From UBA12567 sp964598425 (lineage in GTDB: Bacteria > Planctomycetota > Phycisphaerae > Phycisphaerales > SM1A02): a stretch of 64,000 bases of DNA. Positions 25,878 to 35,837 of this stretch are shown one piece after another (position 1 is the stretch's first letter; every line of letters starts with the position of its first letter). The DNA lies in contig CAZRBV010000001.1 in the NCBI GenBank assembly GCA_964598425.1, positions 1-64,000 on the forward strand. The letters are read 5' to 3'. The notes below the pieces were generated by a model. It was not told the DNA's origin, made no database searches, and was given only the letters and a program-made list of their open reading frames with translations. Made by a program: the position numbers and the translations under genes.

Positions 25878-27554
25878 TCACTCGTATTTCCAATCTGGAT
25901 CATCCGGATGCTTGAGGTCCCACAGAGGACGGCGGCTGTGCACGACGGGGTCTTCCTCGAAGTTGTGCGGTGGTGGCGGCGATGTCGTGGACCATTCCAG
26001 TGTCCAGGCATCCCACGGGTCGTCGCCAGCCTTCTTGCCCTTGAAGAGTGAGTGCACCAGATTCAATGCGAACAGGGCGAACCCGAGAATCTGAACAATC
26101 ACGCCAAGTGACGTAAGCAGGTTCCAGAAGTCCCATCCTCGGTCGGTGTGGTAGGTGTAGACCCGCCTTGGCATTCCGAGGAACCCGGAGACGTGCATCG
26201 CGCCAAACGTGATGTTGAATCCAATGACGAGCAGCCAGAACTGCCACTTGCCGAGTGTCTCGTTCATCATGCGGCCCGTGACCTTGGGGAACCAGTAGAA
26301 CACGGCTGCGAAAATGGCAAAGACGAGTCCGCCGAAGAGCACGTAGTGGAAGTGGCCGACGACAAAGTAGGAGTCACTGACCTGCCAATCAAACGGGACG
26401 GTGGCGAGGAAGATGCCGGTGAGTCCGCCCAGGAGGAATTGGCACAGGAAGCCGGTGGAGTAGAGCATCGGCGTGTCGAACCGGATGCGTCCCCCGATCA
26501 TCGTGGCGACCCAGTTGAACATCTTGATGCCGGTCGGTACGCCGACCAGCATGGTTGATCCCATGAAGATCGCGTTGAGCATCGGGCTCAACCCGACGAC
26601 GAACATGTGGTGAACCCATACGCCGACACTGATGAACCCGATTGCCACCGTGGCGGCCACCATGAGCGGATAGCCGAAGATCACTTTGCGGCTGAAGACC
26701 GGAATGATCTCCGTGACAAAGGCGAAGCCCGGCAGGATCAGAATGTACACCTCCGGATGCCCGAAGAACCAGAACAGATTCTGCCAGAGCAACGCAGAGC
26801 CTCCCGCCTGGGCGTCGAAGAAGTGAGCGCCAAGCAGGCGATCGAAGAGCAGCAGAATCTGGGCGGCGGCCAGTGGGGGGAGGGCGATCAGAATGAGCAC
26901 GCAATCCACAAGCATGATCCATACCAGGAGTGGCATCTTCATGAGTGTCATGCCGCGGCACCGCATGCCGAGAATCGTGGCGATGAAGTTGACTGCCGTG
27001 GCGGTGCTTCCGATGCCGGCGACAAAGATGCCAAGGATCCAATAGTCGGTGCTGTGTCCCCGTGAGAACGTTCGTTCCGTGAGCGGTGCGTAGGCAAACC
27101 ATCCGACATCCGGGGCCGAGCCCATGCCGTACAAGCCCTGGCCGCCGAAGTAGGAGAAGTACAGCAGCAGGGAACCAAAGAAGAACAGCCAGAAGCTGAA
27201 GGCGTTCAAGCGGGGGAAGGCGAGATCGCGGGCCCCGATCATCAGCGGGATGAGCACGTTTGCAGACCCGAGCAGGATCGGCATGCCCACAAAGAAAACC
27301 ATCGTGGTGCCGTGCATGGTGAAGAGTCGATTGAACTCCTCAGGCGTGAGCACATCCTGGCCAGGCCATGCGAGTTGCCACCGCATCATCGTGGCTTCGA
27401 GACCAGCGATGATCAGGTAGACGATGCCGCACACGACATACATCGTGCCGAGTTTCTTGTGGTCGACCGTTGTCACCCACTCATGCAGGCGGGAGAGGAA
27501 TGGAACGGGGCCGGCGGCAGCGCCAGGACCGGCTGGTGGTTGCAGCACGCTCAC
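25878..27554 (-). CDS. ctaD: Cytochrome c oxidase subunit I (haem-copper, A-type)
   Basis: The catalytic subunit, 558 residues and 12 helices, reducing oxygen to water and pumping protons. Haem and CuB ligands are visible: His in FTMHGTTMVFF, FWFFGHPEVYI with the cross-linked His-Tyr pair and the D-channel Glu, VWVHHMFVVG with two CuB His, and HFHYVLFGG with the high-spin and low-spin haem ligands. VPTGIKMFNW carries the K-channel Lys, so both proton channels of A-type enzymes are present. The ATG overlaps the ctaC stop by 4 bp; ctaE follows after 16 bp. Confidence 0.97.
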   Translation of the reverse strand: MSVLQPPAGPGAAAGPVPFLSRLHEWVTTVDHKKLGTMYVVCGIVYLIIAGLEATMMRWQLAWPGQDVLTPEEFNRLFTMHGTTMVFFVGMPILLGSANVLIPLMIGARDLAFPRLNAFSFWLFFFGSLLLYFSYFGGQGLYGMGSAPDVGWFAYAPLTERTFSRGHSTDYWILGIFVAGIGSTATAVNFIATILGMRCRGMTLMKMPLLVWIMLVDCVLILIALPPLAAAQILLLFDRLLGAHFFDAQAGGSALLWQNLFWFFGHPEVYILILPGFAFVTEIIPVFSRKVIFGYPLMVAATVAIGFISVGVWVHHMFVVGLSPMLNAIFMGSTMLVGVPTGIKMFNWVATMIGGRIRFDTPMLYSTGFLCQFLLGGLTGIFLATVPFDWQVSDSYFVVGHFHYVLFGGLVFAIFAAVFYWFPKVTGRMMNETLGKWQFWLLVIGFNITFGAMHVSGFLGMPRRVYTYHTDRGWDFWNLLTSLGVIVQILGFALFALNLVHSLFKGKKAGDDPWDAWTLEWSTTSPPPPHNFEEDPVVHSRRPLWDLKHPDDPDWKYE

Positions 27555-28573
27555 CGGAGGGTCTCCAGATAGGCGCAGACGAGATCAACCTCGCTGCGAG
27601 AGAGTTTCATAGAGGGCATTTCACAGCCGGGCTTGACGTTCTGTGGGTCCCAGACCCACTCCCGCAGATTGTCCGGCGTGTTCGGCACAACGCCCGACCC
27701 GATCATCGATCGGCTCATGAGATGCGTGAGATCAGGAGCGAAGGTTCCGTTTGCGACTGTGCCGCGAACGGTGTGGCAATTGATACATGCTGTCCGCAGA
27801 AACAATCGCTTTCCCGCAGCGACCGCCGCGTCGTCGACGGCGTCCTTCTGCTGGTTCCGTACCCAGGCATCGAATTCTTCCTGTGACTCCACCACGACCG
27901 TGATGAGCATGTTGGCGTGCTGGTTCCCGCAGTACTCGGCGCACTGCCCAACAAACGTGCCAGGTCGATTGGCCTGGAGCCACAGGTGGTTGATGCGATC
28001 CGGGATGACGTCCATCTTCGGGCCGAGCTGAGGCACCCAGAATGAATGGGCGACGTCGGCAGACTTCAGCGTCAGGTAGAGATCGGCGACGCCGTCTTCG
28101 CCGAGGGGGACGTGTAACTCGCCAGCGGTGACCACGCCAAGATCGCCGTAGTCAAACTCCCACCACCATCGATGCCCGATGACGGTCAGTTCGGTGGCAC
28201 CTTCCGGTGGGCTGGTTCGCTCAAGTTCGAAGATGCCGCGAGCGGACACCATGAAGAGCACAAAGACGATCATGAGAGGAACCACGGTCCAGGCGAGCTC
28301 GATTGGGTTTGACCCGTAGACCTGCGGTGGCTCGCGATCGTCGCCCTCCCTCCGCCGGCATCGAACAATCGCAAAGCCGATCAGGCAGAGCATCACAACG
28401 CCAATGGCGCCGCACACACCGATGAGAAGCCAGGTGATGTCCAGAATGGTTTCGGCGGGCACCCCGACCGGATCGAACATCGTCGGTGTTGAAGCGGGGG
28501 CCAGTTGGGGCGGTGTCTGGGCTGGCCCGAAGAGAGCCATCATTAGCGGTCCACCCAGTCCAGCATGCAACAT
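27551..28573 (-). CDS. ctaC: Cytochrome c oxidase subunit II with C-terminal cytochrome c domain (caa3 type)
   Basis: A 340-residue subunit that passes electrons to subunit I. Two transmembrane helices (about 44-70 and 88-110) precede a cupredoxin domain. CuA ligands are in CAEYCGNQHANM near residue 212, with the distal His in DVAHSFWVP. A cytochrome c domain at the C-terminus has CINCH near 260 and its Met ligand in EMPSMKL. The ATG at 28573 has GGGAG about 10 nt upstream; the open frame extending further upstream is not needed. It is the first gene of the respiratory operon and diverges from hrpA, with a 92-bp shared intergenic region. Confidence 0.95.
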   Translation of the reverse strand: MLHAGLGGPLMMALFGPAQTPPQLAPASTPTMFDPVGVPAETILDITWLLIGVCGAIGVVMLCLIGFAIVRCRRREGDDREPPQVYGSNPIELAWTVVPLMIVFVLFMVSARGIFELERTSPPEGATELTVIGHRWWWEFDYGDLGVVTAGELHVPLGEDGVADLYLTLKSADVAHSFWVPQLGPKMDVIPDRINHLWLQANRPGTFVGQCAEYCGNQHANMLITVVVESQEEFDAWVRNQQKDAVDDAAVAAGKRLFLRTACINCHTVRGTVANGTFAPDLTHLMSRSMIGSGVVPNTPDNLREWVWDPQNVKPGCEMPSMKLSRSEVDLVCAYLETLR

Positions 28574-28665
28574 CGATGCGCGTCTCCCTTGCTCCGGCCG
28601 GAAGGCCGGTCGGACAATAGCACAGCGGTCCGCACAGGTGCAAGGGGAGTACCTTTCCTCACTAC
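28574..28665. promoter_or_regulatory. Shared divergent promoter region of ctaC and hrpA
   Basis: These 92 bp separate the divergent starts of the respiratory operon and the hrpA gene and must hold both promoters unless transcription starts inside a gene. I could not assign a convincing -35/-10 pair or operator. Inferred from gene arrangement only. Confidence 0.4.
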
Positions 28666-31600
28666 ATGTCTGATTCGAACCAATCTCAATCCGTCCGCGC
28701 AATTGCGAAACGGTTGCAATCGCAACTCGGAAGGTGCATGCATGCGGACCGAAGAAGGTTGGCCCGGCGCCTCAGGCGTCTGAAGGGCCGCCGGAATGAA
28801 CTCGTGGCTCGGCAGGGGCTCGCTCGCGTGGAAGCCCACATCGCAGAGTCAGCGGCGCAGGTTGCGGCCAGGCGCGAGCTCGTGCCACCGAGTCCGCCTG
28901 AAACAGATCTGCCGATCGCCTCGCACAAACAGGAGATCATCGACGCGATCGCGTCATCGCAGTGCGTCATCGTGTGCGGAGAAACCGGATCAGGAAAGAC
29001 GACGCAGCTTCCGAGATACTGCCTTGAGGCAGGGCGGGGGGTGTTCGGCACGATCGCCCATACCCAGCCGCGACGCGTTGCTGCCCGATCGGTTGCCGCC
29101 CGCATCGCCGCCGAATTCAATACGAAACCCGGGGGAATCATCGGCCACCAGGTGCGGTTTGATCGGTCTGGGGGCCGAGGATCGCTCGTCACAATCATGA
29201 CCGATGGCATGCTGCTCGCGCATCTGGGGGGAGATCCAAGGCTCGAACGGTACGACACGGTGATTCTCGATGAAGCGCATGAACGCAGCGTCAACATCGA
29301 CTTTCTGCTTGGGGTGGTCCACCGCCTCCTGGTCAGGCGGCCGGAACTGCGACTGATCATTACATCGGCGACGATCGACGCTGAGCGGTTCTCCAAACAC
29401 TTCGGCGGCGTGCCCGTGATCGAAGTATCGGGACGGACCTTCCCTGTCGAGATCGCGCACGCGCCGGCGGCGATTGATCTGGAAGGCCCGGACGCCATCA
29501 GCCGAGCAGTGGTTGAAGCGGTCCGGCAGGCAGATGGGTTGACCAGACACGATGGTGACACGCTCGTCTTTCTTCCCGGGGAGCGTGAGATCCGCGCCTG
29601 CGTTCGCCGCCTTGAAGGCGTGTTTCCTGACCGCCAGGTGCTGCCCCTCTATGCCCGCCTTTCGATGGCTGCGCAGGAGCGCGTACTTCGCACAAGCGCG
29701 ACCCGCAGGATCATCTGCTCGACAAACGTGGCGGAAACATCTTTGACAGTGCCCTCGATTCGCGCAGTCGTCGATGTTGGTCTGGCAAGAGTCGGAAGGT
29801 GGTCTGCAAAGCGTCATGTGCAGCGGCTTCCTGTCGAGCCGATCTCGCAAGCTTCGGCGGTGCAACGGGCCGGACGAGCTGGCCGCGTGGCCCCGGGCGT
29901 CTGTATTCGGCTGTATCGCGAAGATGACTTGGCGCAGCGGCCCGAGGAGCTTGAGCCGGAGATTCGCAGGACGGACCTCGCCGGGGTGCTGCTTCGCATG
30001 GCTCAGCTTGAGCTCGGGGATCCGTTCGCCTTTCCGTTTCTGGACGGTCCCAGAAGGACCAGCGTGCACGAGGCGCAGCGTCTGCTCGACGAGCTCGGGG
30101 CGACGGAGTCAGGAAAGCTCACGCCTGTCGGTCGCGAGATGGCCGACCTGCCAGTCGAACCCCGCGTCGCCCGCATGCTCCTTGCTGCGCGGGACGGCCG
30201 ATGCCTCGACGCGGTGCTCGTAATCGCGGCGGGGCTTGCGATTCCCGACCCTCGTCTCCGACCTCCCGGTCAGGAGTCGCAAGCCGATGCGGCTCATCGG
30301 GCACTCACTGGTGCCGGGGATTCAGACTTTCTTGGCCTGTACCGATTGTGGAAGCACCTCGTTCGGCGGTGGCAGGATGACGGGTCATCGGCTACGCGGC
30401 GGTGGTGTGTGGCCAATCACCTCTCATGGGTTCGAATGTTGGAGTGGAGAGACATTCACGGGCAGCTGCGGCGGGCGCTCAGGACGCCGGGGTTGCTTCA
30501 TGCCCAAGATCCTCCAGTCCGGCCGGGGCCCGTCCATCGTGCCTTGCTCAGCGGCCTCATCTCGCACATCGGCAGGCGGACGGATGAAGGCGATTACGAG
30601 GGACCGAGCGGACGGCGATTCCACGTGCACCCATCAAGTGTCCTCGCCCGTGAGAAGCCTCTGTGGGTGATGGCTGGCGAACTGGTCGAAACGTCACGAC
30701 TCTGGGCGCGAACGTGCGCTGCGATCCACCCCTCGTGGATTGCTCGCGTTGCCCCGCATCTGGTGAACCGCCGATACAACACACCACGATGGGATGCCCG
30801 CCGCGGATTCGCCACCGCAGTCGAGGAAGTCTCGTTGCGGGGATTGGTTGTGTCCAAGGGACGGCGAGTCAACCTCGAACCTATTGACCCGGATGTGGCG
30901 CGAAGCGTATTCATCGATCATGTCTTTGTGAATGGGCGAGACGATCTTGGCGTGGATGCGATCGCTGAGAGCCGCGCCGCGCGGCGAATTGTGGAATCCG
31001 CAGAGGATCGACTTCGAACGCGGACCCTGCTGCTGCCCCCACACCGGCGCGAAGAGATCTGGGATCAGCGATTGCCCGCCCACGTAATCGGAATGAAGTC
31101 GCTGCAGTCATGGCTTCGTGGTGCCAGCAGGGAGGAGGCCAACTCGCTTCGACTGCGTCCTCAGGAGCTCGTGCGTAATCCCCAGCAGGATCTGTACGAC
31201 TCGATCGATTACCCGGACACGATCGATCTGGGATGCGGGCCGCTCCGCCTGTCCTATCGATTTGCGGAGGGTGAATCCGATGACGGGCTGACGATAGATG
31301 TCCCCCTTGCGAAGATGTGGGAGATTGACCTTGGGCAAGCCGAGTGGTTGGTCCCGGGCATCCGCAGGCTCCGGATCGAAGCGATCCTGCGAGGTCTTCC
31401 CAAGGATGTCCGCCGAGGGCTGGTTCCGCTGCATGAGTCTGTGAAGTGCTGCTGCGAGGCCCTTGCAGAACCATCGGGCGACTTCTATCAACGACTCGCC
31501 GAGGCCGCTTCGCGGGCTGCTGGCGTCTCCCTGAATGCCGCCGAGTGCAGGCGCATTGACCTGGAGGAAGCGCTGATTCCGCGGTGGCGAATCGTGGCTG

Positions 31601-32541
31601 GCGGACAGGTTGTTGCAACTGGTCGAGATCTCGGCGCTACCCGACGCCAGCTGCGGGGCCTCTATCGGGAGGCAATGGAGTCGGCTGGAACCACCCATCC
31701 ATTGTCATCGCAGGGACATGTGGTATGGGACATGGATGATGTGCCCGCGGAGACGTCGATGCAGGTTGCTGGCGAGGTGATTCCTGCATCGGCGGTTCTT
31801 GTAGACCGTGGCAACTCGGTCGATGTTGAGGTGCAGCCCCGTCGCGGCGGCGAGGCAGCGAGCCATCGTCTGGGTGTTCGGAGGCTCGTGGCCATTGCGC
31901 TGCATGGGGAACTCGCTGCGGCATTCGAGGCGAGCTGCGATTTCGCCCGGATGGGTCTCTTCGCGGCGCGGTGGGGAGGAGAAGCGCGGGTGCGGCGGGA
32001 TGCTCACGCCCTCGCTGTCGAACTCGCTGGTCTTGGTGAGGCAGACGTCAGGACCGCGCGGGCCTTCCGTGAGACGTGTGACCATGTGTGGGCTGGAATT
32101 GCGGGGGCTGCTGTGGAGGCAGGTGAGCGTCTCGAGCGGGTGTTCGAAGCAGCATTGCAGGTGGACCGAGCGCTGGCTCAGCGATCCGAGGATGACCCAC
32201 TTCGTATGGAAGCCGAGGCGATGATGCGGCGCCTGCTGGAGGGCGCTTTCCTGGTGACCGCCAAGCCGGCCTGGCTGGCTCGAGTGCCGGTCTGGCTGCG
32301 AGCTATCGGGGGACGGCTCGCGCGGCCCGCCGCAACATCCGATGTCGACATGGATCCGTGGGACCAGGTTGTCGATCGAGCACTGGCTGGGGACCGGCCG
32401 ATGACACCAAGTGCTGCACAGATGATGTGCCTGCTGGAGGAGTACCGCGCCGCGAGGCACGGCACGAAACCGCAGGTGCCGGTGACGCCCGATGTGCTGC
32501 GCGAACAGTGGAATGCAGTCCTTCGAGACGCCGCGTTGTAG
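28666..32541 (+). CDS. hrpA: ATP-dependent RNA helicase HrpA
   Basis: A DEAH-box RNA helicase of 1291 residues, in the normal HrpA size range. Walker A GETGSGKTT starts near residue 105, DEAH near 202, the SAT motif follows in IITSATIDAERF, and QRAGRAGRVAPGVCIRLY is motif VI. The long C-terminal region (from about 600) matches the HrpA extension. In E. coli HrpA acts on mRNA and collided ribosomes; the same role is likely here. It is a single transcription unit between the divergent respiratory operon and the convergent ugd gene. Confidence 0.94.
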   Translation: MSDSNQSQSVRAIAKRLQSQLGRCMHADRRRLARRLRRLKGRRNELVARQGLARVEAHIAESAAQVAARRELVPPSPPETDLPIASHKQEIIDAIASSQCVIVCGETGSGKTTQLPRYCLEAGRGVFGTIAHTQPRRVAARSVAARIAAEFNTKPGGIIGHQVRFDRSGGRGSLVTIMTDGMLLAHLGGDPRLERYDTVILDEAHERSVNIDFLLGVVHRLLVRRPELRLIITSATIDAERFSKHFGGVPVIEVSGRTFPVEIAHAPAAIDLEGPDAISRAVVEAVRQADGLTRHDGDTLVFLPGEREIRACVRRLEGVFPDRQVLPLYARLSMAAQERVLRTSATRRIICSTNVAETSLTVPSIRAVVDVGLARVGRWSAKRHVQRLPVEPISQASAVQRAGRAGRVAPGVCIRLYREDDLAQRPEELEPEIRRTDLAGVLLRMAQLELGDPFAFPFLDGPRRTSVHEAQRLLDELGATESGKLTPVGREMADLPVEPRVARMLLAARDGRCLDAVLVIAAGLAIPDPRLRPPGQESQADAAHRALTGAGDSDFLGLYRLWKHLVRRWQDDGSSATRRWCVANHLSWVRMLEWRDIHGQLRRALRTPGLLHAQDPPVRPGPVHRALLSGLISHIGRRTDEGDYEGPSGRRFHVHPSSVLAREKPLWVMAGELVETSRLWARTCAAIHPSWIARVAPHLVNRRYNTPRWDARRGFATAVEEVSLRGLVVSKGRRVNLEPIDPDVARSVFIDHVFVNGRDDLGVDAIAESRAARRIVESAEDRLRTRTLLLPPHRREEIWDQRLPAHVIGMKSLQSWLRGASREEANSLRLRPQELVRNPQQDLYDSIDYPDTIDLGCGPLRLSYRFAEGESDDGLTIDVPLAKMWEIDLGQAEWLVPGIRRLRIEAILRGLPKDVRRGLVPLHESVKCCCEALAEPSGDFYQRLAEAASRAAGVSLNAAECRRIDLEEALIPRWRIVAGGQVVATGRDLGATRRQLRGLYREAMESAGTTHPLSSQGHVVWDMDDVPAETSMQVAGEVIPASAVLVDRGNSVDVEVQPRRGGEAASHRLGVRRLVAIALHGELAAAFEASCDFARMGLFAARWGGEARVRRDAHALAVELAGLGEADVRTARAFRETCDHVWAGIAGAAVEAGERLERVFEAALQVDRALAQRSEDDPLRMEAEAMMRRLLEGAFLVTAKPAWLARVPVWLRAIGGRLARPAATSDVDMDPWDQVVDRALAGDRPMTPSAAQMMCLLEEYRAARHGTKPQVPVTPDVLREQWNAVLRDAAL

Positions 32542-32567
32542 CTCACGTGACCGGTGGCCCCTCGGCC

Positions 32568-33911
32568 TCAGCTGGCCTCGACCGGGTCATGCAGGGGGCG
32601 GCGGCCGACGCTGTAGTAGGCGAAGCCCTGGTCATGCATGGCATCGTCATGCCAGACGTTGCGGCCATCAAAGATGACAGGCGTGCTGAGCCTGGCTCGC
32701 ATCTGGGCAACGTCGGGCGTGCGGAACTCGTCCCACTCTGTGCAGAGCACCAGCGCGTGGCACCCCTCGAGGCACTCGTACATGTCATCGATGTATTCGA
32801 TGTCCAGTCCGTATTGAGGAAAGGTCTCGCGTGCGATCGGATCGAACGCGCGGATGGTTGCCCCGCGTCGGAGGAGCTCTTCGATGATGGTCTTGGCTGG
32901 CGCTTCTCGTACATCATCGGTGCGAGGCTTAAATGCCAGCCCCCAGATCCCAAATGTGTGACCAGAGAGATCTTCGCCAAAGTGATTCAGGATTCTCGCG
33001 AGGAACCAATGCCGCTGCTGCTGATTGACATCGTGTACGGCCTCGTTCAGAAGGCACGGGATTCCGGAGTCCTGCCCCATCTCGATCACGGCAAGCGTGT
33101 CTTTCGGGAAGCACGACCCGCCATAGCCGAGACCGGGGAAGAGGAACTTATCGCCGATTCGCTTGTCGGCGCACATGCCTTCGCGGACTCTTGCGATATC
33201 GGCGCCGTAATGCTCGGCCAACCGGGCGATCTCATTGATGAACGAAATCTTGGCTGCGAGCATCGCGTTGCTGGCGTACTTCACCATTTCGGAGGACTCG
33301 ATGTCCATGAACATCAGCGGATTGGATTGCGTCACATAGGGCTCGTAGAGCTTCGTAAGAAGCTCGCGGCCTCGTTCACTCTCCACGCCGCAGACCACGC
33401 GGTCCGGGTGTTGGAAGTCCTGGATCGCGTCACCTTCCTTGAGGAACTCTGGATTGTCGGCGACGGAGAACGGCTTGTTCGTGACGGCTGCGATGGCATC
33501 GCGGACTTTGGCGGTGGTGCCGACGGGAACCGTTGACTTGACGACGATCACTGGATTCTCGACCGTGCATGCGCCAGACTCGATTGCCTCGCCGATGTCG
33601 CGGGCGACAGCCATGACGGCAGAGAGATCAGACCGCCCGTCGGCCCCGGTGGGGGTGCCAACACAGATGAAGATCAATTCGCCATCGGCATAGCCTTCGG
33701 ACTTCTCGCCAGTGAAGTGCAGACGGCCGCCCTTGATGTTCAGCGCCATAAGTTCGGAAAGTCCTGGCTCGAAGATCGGGCACTCGCCACGCCGCATCAT
33801 GGCAACTCGGTCGGGATCGATGTCCAGGCTGGTGACCTGGTTACCGGTGTTCGCGAAGCAGGTTCCGGTTACGAGGCCGACGTAGCCGCTGCCGACAATG
33901 GTGAGATGCAT
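32568..33911 (-). CDS. ugd: UDP-glucose 6-dehydrogenase
   Basis: Converts UDP-glucose to UDP-glucuronate with two NAD, providing a precursor for polysaccharides. The 447-residue protein begins with the Rossmann motif GSGYVGLVTG, and the catalytic Cys lies in GYGGSCFPKDT near residue 268. FGIWGLAFKPRTDD is the start of the UDP-binding domain. It stands alone; no glycosyltransferase cluster is adjacent. It converges on hrpA with 26 bp between the stops. Confidence 0.95.
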   Translation of the reverse strand: MHLTIVGSGYVGLVTGTCFANTGNQVTSLDIDPDRVAMMRRGECPIFEPGLSELMALNIKGGRLHFTGEKSEGYADGELIFICVGTPTGADGRSDLSAVMAVARDIGEAIESGACTVENPVIVVKSTVPVGTTAKVRDAIAAVTNKPFSVADNPEFLKEGDAIQDFQHPDRVVCGVESERGRELLTKLYEPYVTQSNPLMFMDIESSEMVKYASNAMLAAKISFINEIARLAEHYGADIARVREGMCADKRIGDKFLFPGLGYGGSCFPKDTLAVIEMGQDSGIPCLLNEAVHDVNQQQRHWFLARILNHFGEDLSGHTFGIWGLAFKPRTDDVREAPAKTIIEELLRRGATIRAFDPIARETFPQYGLDIEYIDDMYECLEGCHALVLCTEWDEFRTPDVAQMRARLSTPVIFDGRNVWHDDAMHDQGFAYYSVGRRPLHDPVEAS

Positions 33912-33993
33912 TGGGAGTGACCCTCTTCTACTTTGGAAATCAGGACAGAATGGAACAGTTTAGCGTGACGAGCCGCCAACCGTTGGGGTGACG

Positions 33994-34497
33994 TCAGCAG
34001 GAGCCAGCGGTCATCGCAATGCGCCGCTCAATGTCGAGAATGCGCCGCTTCAGACGCAGATTGACCGAGTCTCCGCGCACCGCTCCGGCATATCCACCCA
34101 TGCCAGTGGCCGCGATGACGCGGTGGCAGGGGGTGAGGAGGGACACAGGATTGTTCCGCATCGAGCTGCCGGCTGCTCGGGCCGCCTTGGGGTTGCCTGC
34201 CATGGAGGCGAGCTGTGTGTACGTTCGGGTCTCGCCGAGGGCAATGTCCCGGCAAGCTGCCCAGCAGCTGCGGCGAAAGGGGCTGGCTTCGGGGACGGTA
34301 ATCGGGGGTGGGCCGACCCGTTCGCGCAGGCATGCTGCAAGCCAGGATGCTGCCTCGGGGAGCAAGGCATGATCCTCGGTGCCGTCTGGTGGGTCATTGT
34401 GCAGCGAGGCGAACTCGGCAGTGATCCAGTCGCCGCCGTCTACCGCGAGCACAATCTGCCCAACCGGAGTCTCAGTGGTTCGCCAGAACGTGGCCAT
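33994..34497 (-). CDS. ogt: Methylated-DNA--protein-cysteine methyltransferase
   Basis: Suicidal repair of O6-alkylguanine in DNA. The 167-residue protein has the active-site PCHRVIAA near residue 121, an Asn in SMRNNPVSLL and YTQLASMAGNPKAARAAG before it, which is the DNA-binding helix. The ATG at 34497 lies 1 nt after the glyA stop on the same strand, so the two are probably co-transcribed and coupled. An open frame runs further upstream inside glyA but is not related to the family. Confidence 0.92.
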   Translation of the reverse strand: MATFWRTTETPVGQIVLAVDGGDWITAEFASLHNDPPDGTEDHALLPEAASWLAACLRERVGPPPITVPEASPFRRSCWAACRDIALGETRTYTQLASMAGNPKAARAAGSSMRNNPVSLLTPCHRVIAATGMGGYAGAVRGDSVNLRLKRRILDIERRIAMTAGSC

Positions 34498-34498
34498 G

Positions 34499-35791
34499 TC
34501 AGTGTGGAAGCGGGTGGGCGCTGCACATCTCGCGGATCTCACCGCGGACTTCGCGTGCCGTGGCCTCGTCGCCCTTCCTTGCCATGACGCGGTCGAGCCA
34601 CGTGGCGATCTGCCCCATGTCGTCGATTCCCAGCCCACGTGTTGTCAGGGCAGCGGTTCCGAGCCTCAGGCCGCTTGTCACCATTGGTGGGCGGGGGTCA
34701 TTGGGAATGCCATTCTTGTTTGTGATGATCCCGGCTGCTTCGAGCCATTGCTCGGCGTCGGCGCCAGTGAGGTCGGCGTCTCGGGGCTGCAGATCGACGA
34801 GCAGCAGGTGATTGTCTGTGCCTCCGGTGCAGAGCCGATAGCCGTGCTCTACGAGCCCCTCCGCCAGCGCCTTGGCGTTGGCGACGACCTGAGCTGCGTA
34901 GTCCCTGAATGAGGGCTGTAGTGCTTCACCGAAGGCGACGGCCTTGGCCGTGATGATGTGCATCAACGGGCCGCCTTGAGATCCGGGGAAGACCTTGCGA
35001 TCGACCTTTCTGGCGACATCTTCATCGTTCGAGAGAATGAGCCCGCCGCGAGGACCGCGGAGCGTCTTGTGCGTCGTGGTCGTGACAACGTGGGCATGTG
35101 GGAACGGTGATGGGTGAACGCCGCCAGCGACAAGTCCGGCGATGTGAGCGATGTCGGCCATCAGGATGGCGCCGACTTCATCTGCAATCGCCCGGAATCG
35201 CTCAAAGTCGATGGTCCGCGGATATGCCGAGTAGCCGCAGATGATCATCTTGGGCTGCACTTCACGTGCACGCTCGGCAATGGCGTCGTAGTCGAGTCGC
35301 TCCGAATCGGGGTCGACGTCGTAGTCGTGAATCTCGTAGAAGGTCCCGGAGAAATTGGGCTTCAGCCCGTGACTGAGATGCCCGCCGGACTTGATGGGAA
35401 GCGAAAGAATGCGATCGCCCGGGTTGCACATCGCCATGAAGGCGGCAATGTTCGCGTTGGCGCCGCAGTGCGGCTGCACGTTTGCGAAGTTGCAACCGAA
35501 GAGTTCCTTGGCCCGCTCGCGGGCGAGATCCTCCGCTGTGTCGTGGTACACGCAGCCACCGTAGTAGCGCTTGCCGGGGTACCCCTCGGCGTACTTATTG
35601 GTCATCCATGTGCCGGCCGCGTGCATGACCGCCGCGCTGACATGATTCTCAGAGGCGATCAGCTCAAGTGTGTTGGCCTGTCGATCAGCCTCAGCGGCAA
35701 GCAGATCGGCTACAGCCGGGTCTGCCTGCTCGAGTACGTTCAGAAGATCCAGTGAGATGGGGTCGAGCGATGGATGGTCAGTCGTCTTCAT
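34499..35791 (-). CDS. glyA: Serine hydroxymethyltransferase
   Basis: A PLP enzyme that interconverts serine and glycine and loads one-carbon units onto tetrahydrofolate. At 430 residues it has the usual length. Landmarks are LELIASENHVSAAV, NKYAEGYPGKRYYGG and the PLP Lys in TTTTHKTLRGPRGG near residue 240. The start MKTTDHPSLDP at 35791 is preferred over an upstream in-frame ATG at 35839, whose extra residues are not conserved. The gene diverges from trmL with only about 45 bp between the starts. Confidence 0.96.
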   Translation of the reverse strand: MKTTDHPSLDPISLDLLNVLEQADPAVADLLAAEADRQANTLELIASENHVSAAVMHAAGTWMTNKYAEGYPGKRYYGGCVYHDTAEDLARERAKELFGCNFANVQPHCGANANIAAFMAMCNPGDRILSLPIKSGGHLSHGLKPNFSGTFYEIHDYDVDPDSERLDYDAIAERAREVQPKMIICGYSAYPRTIDFERFRAIADEVGAILMADIAHIAGLVAGGVHPSPFPHAHVVTTTTHKTLRGPRGGLILSNDEDVARKVDRKVFPGSQGGPLMHIITAKAVAFGEALQPSFRDYAAQVVANAKALAEGLVEHGYRLCTGGTDNHLLLVDLQPRDADLTGADAEQWLEAAGIITNKNGIPNDPRPPMVTSGLRLGTAALTTRGLGIDDMGQIATWLDRVMARKGDEATAREVRGEIREMCSAHPLPH

Positions 35792-35837
35792 GCCCGAATC
35801 GTACGTTGAATTGCTCGCACACGGTATGGTCGCGGGC

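Noticed and set aside
28990..30069. 359-codon open frame antisense to hrpA
   Set aside because: Lies opposite the helicase motifs and has no recognisable domain.
33994..34638. Longer ogt reading frame starting at 34638
   Set aside because: The first 47 codons lie inside glyA and do not resemble the family; the ATG at 34497 gives the normal start.
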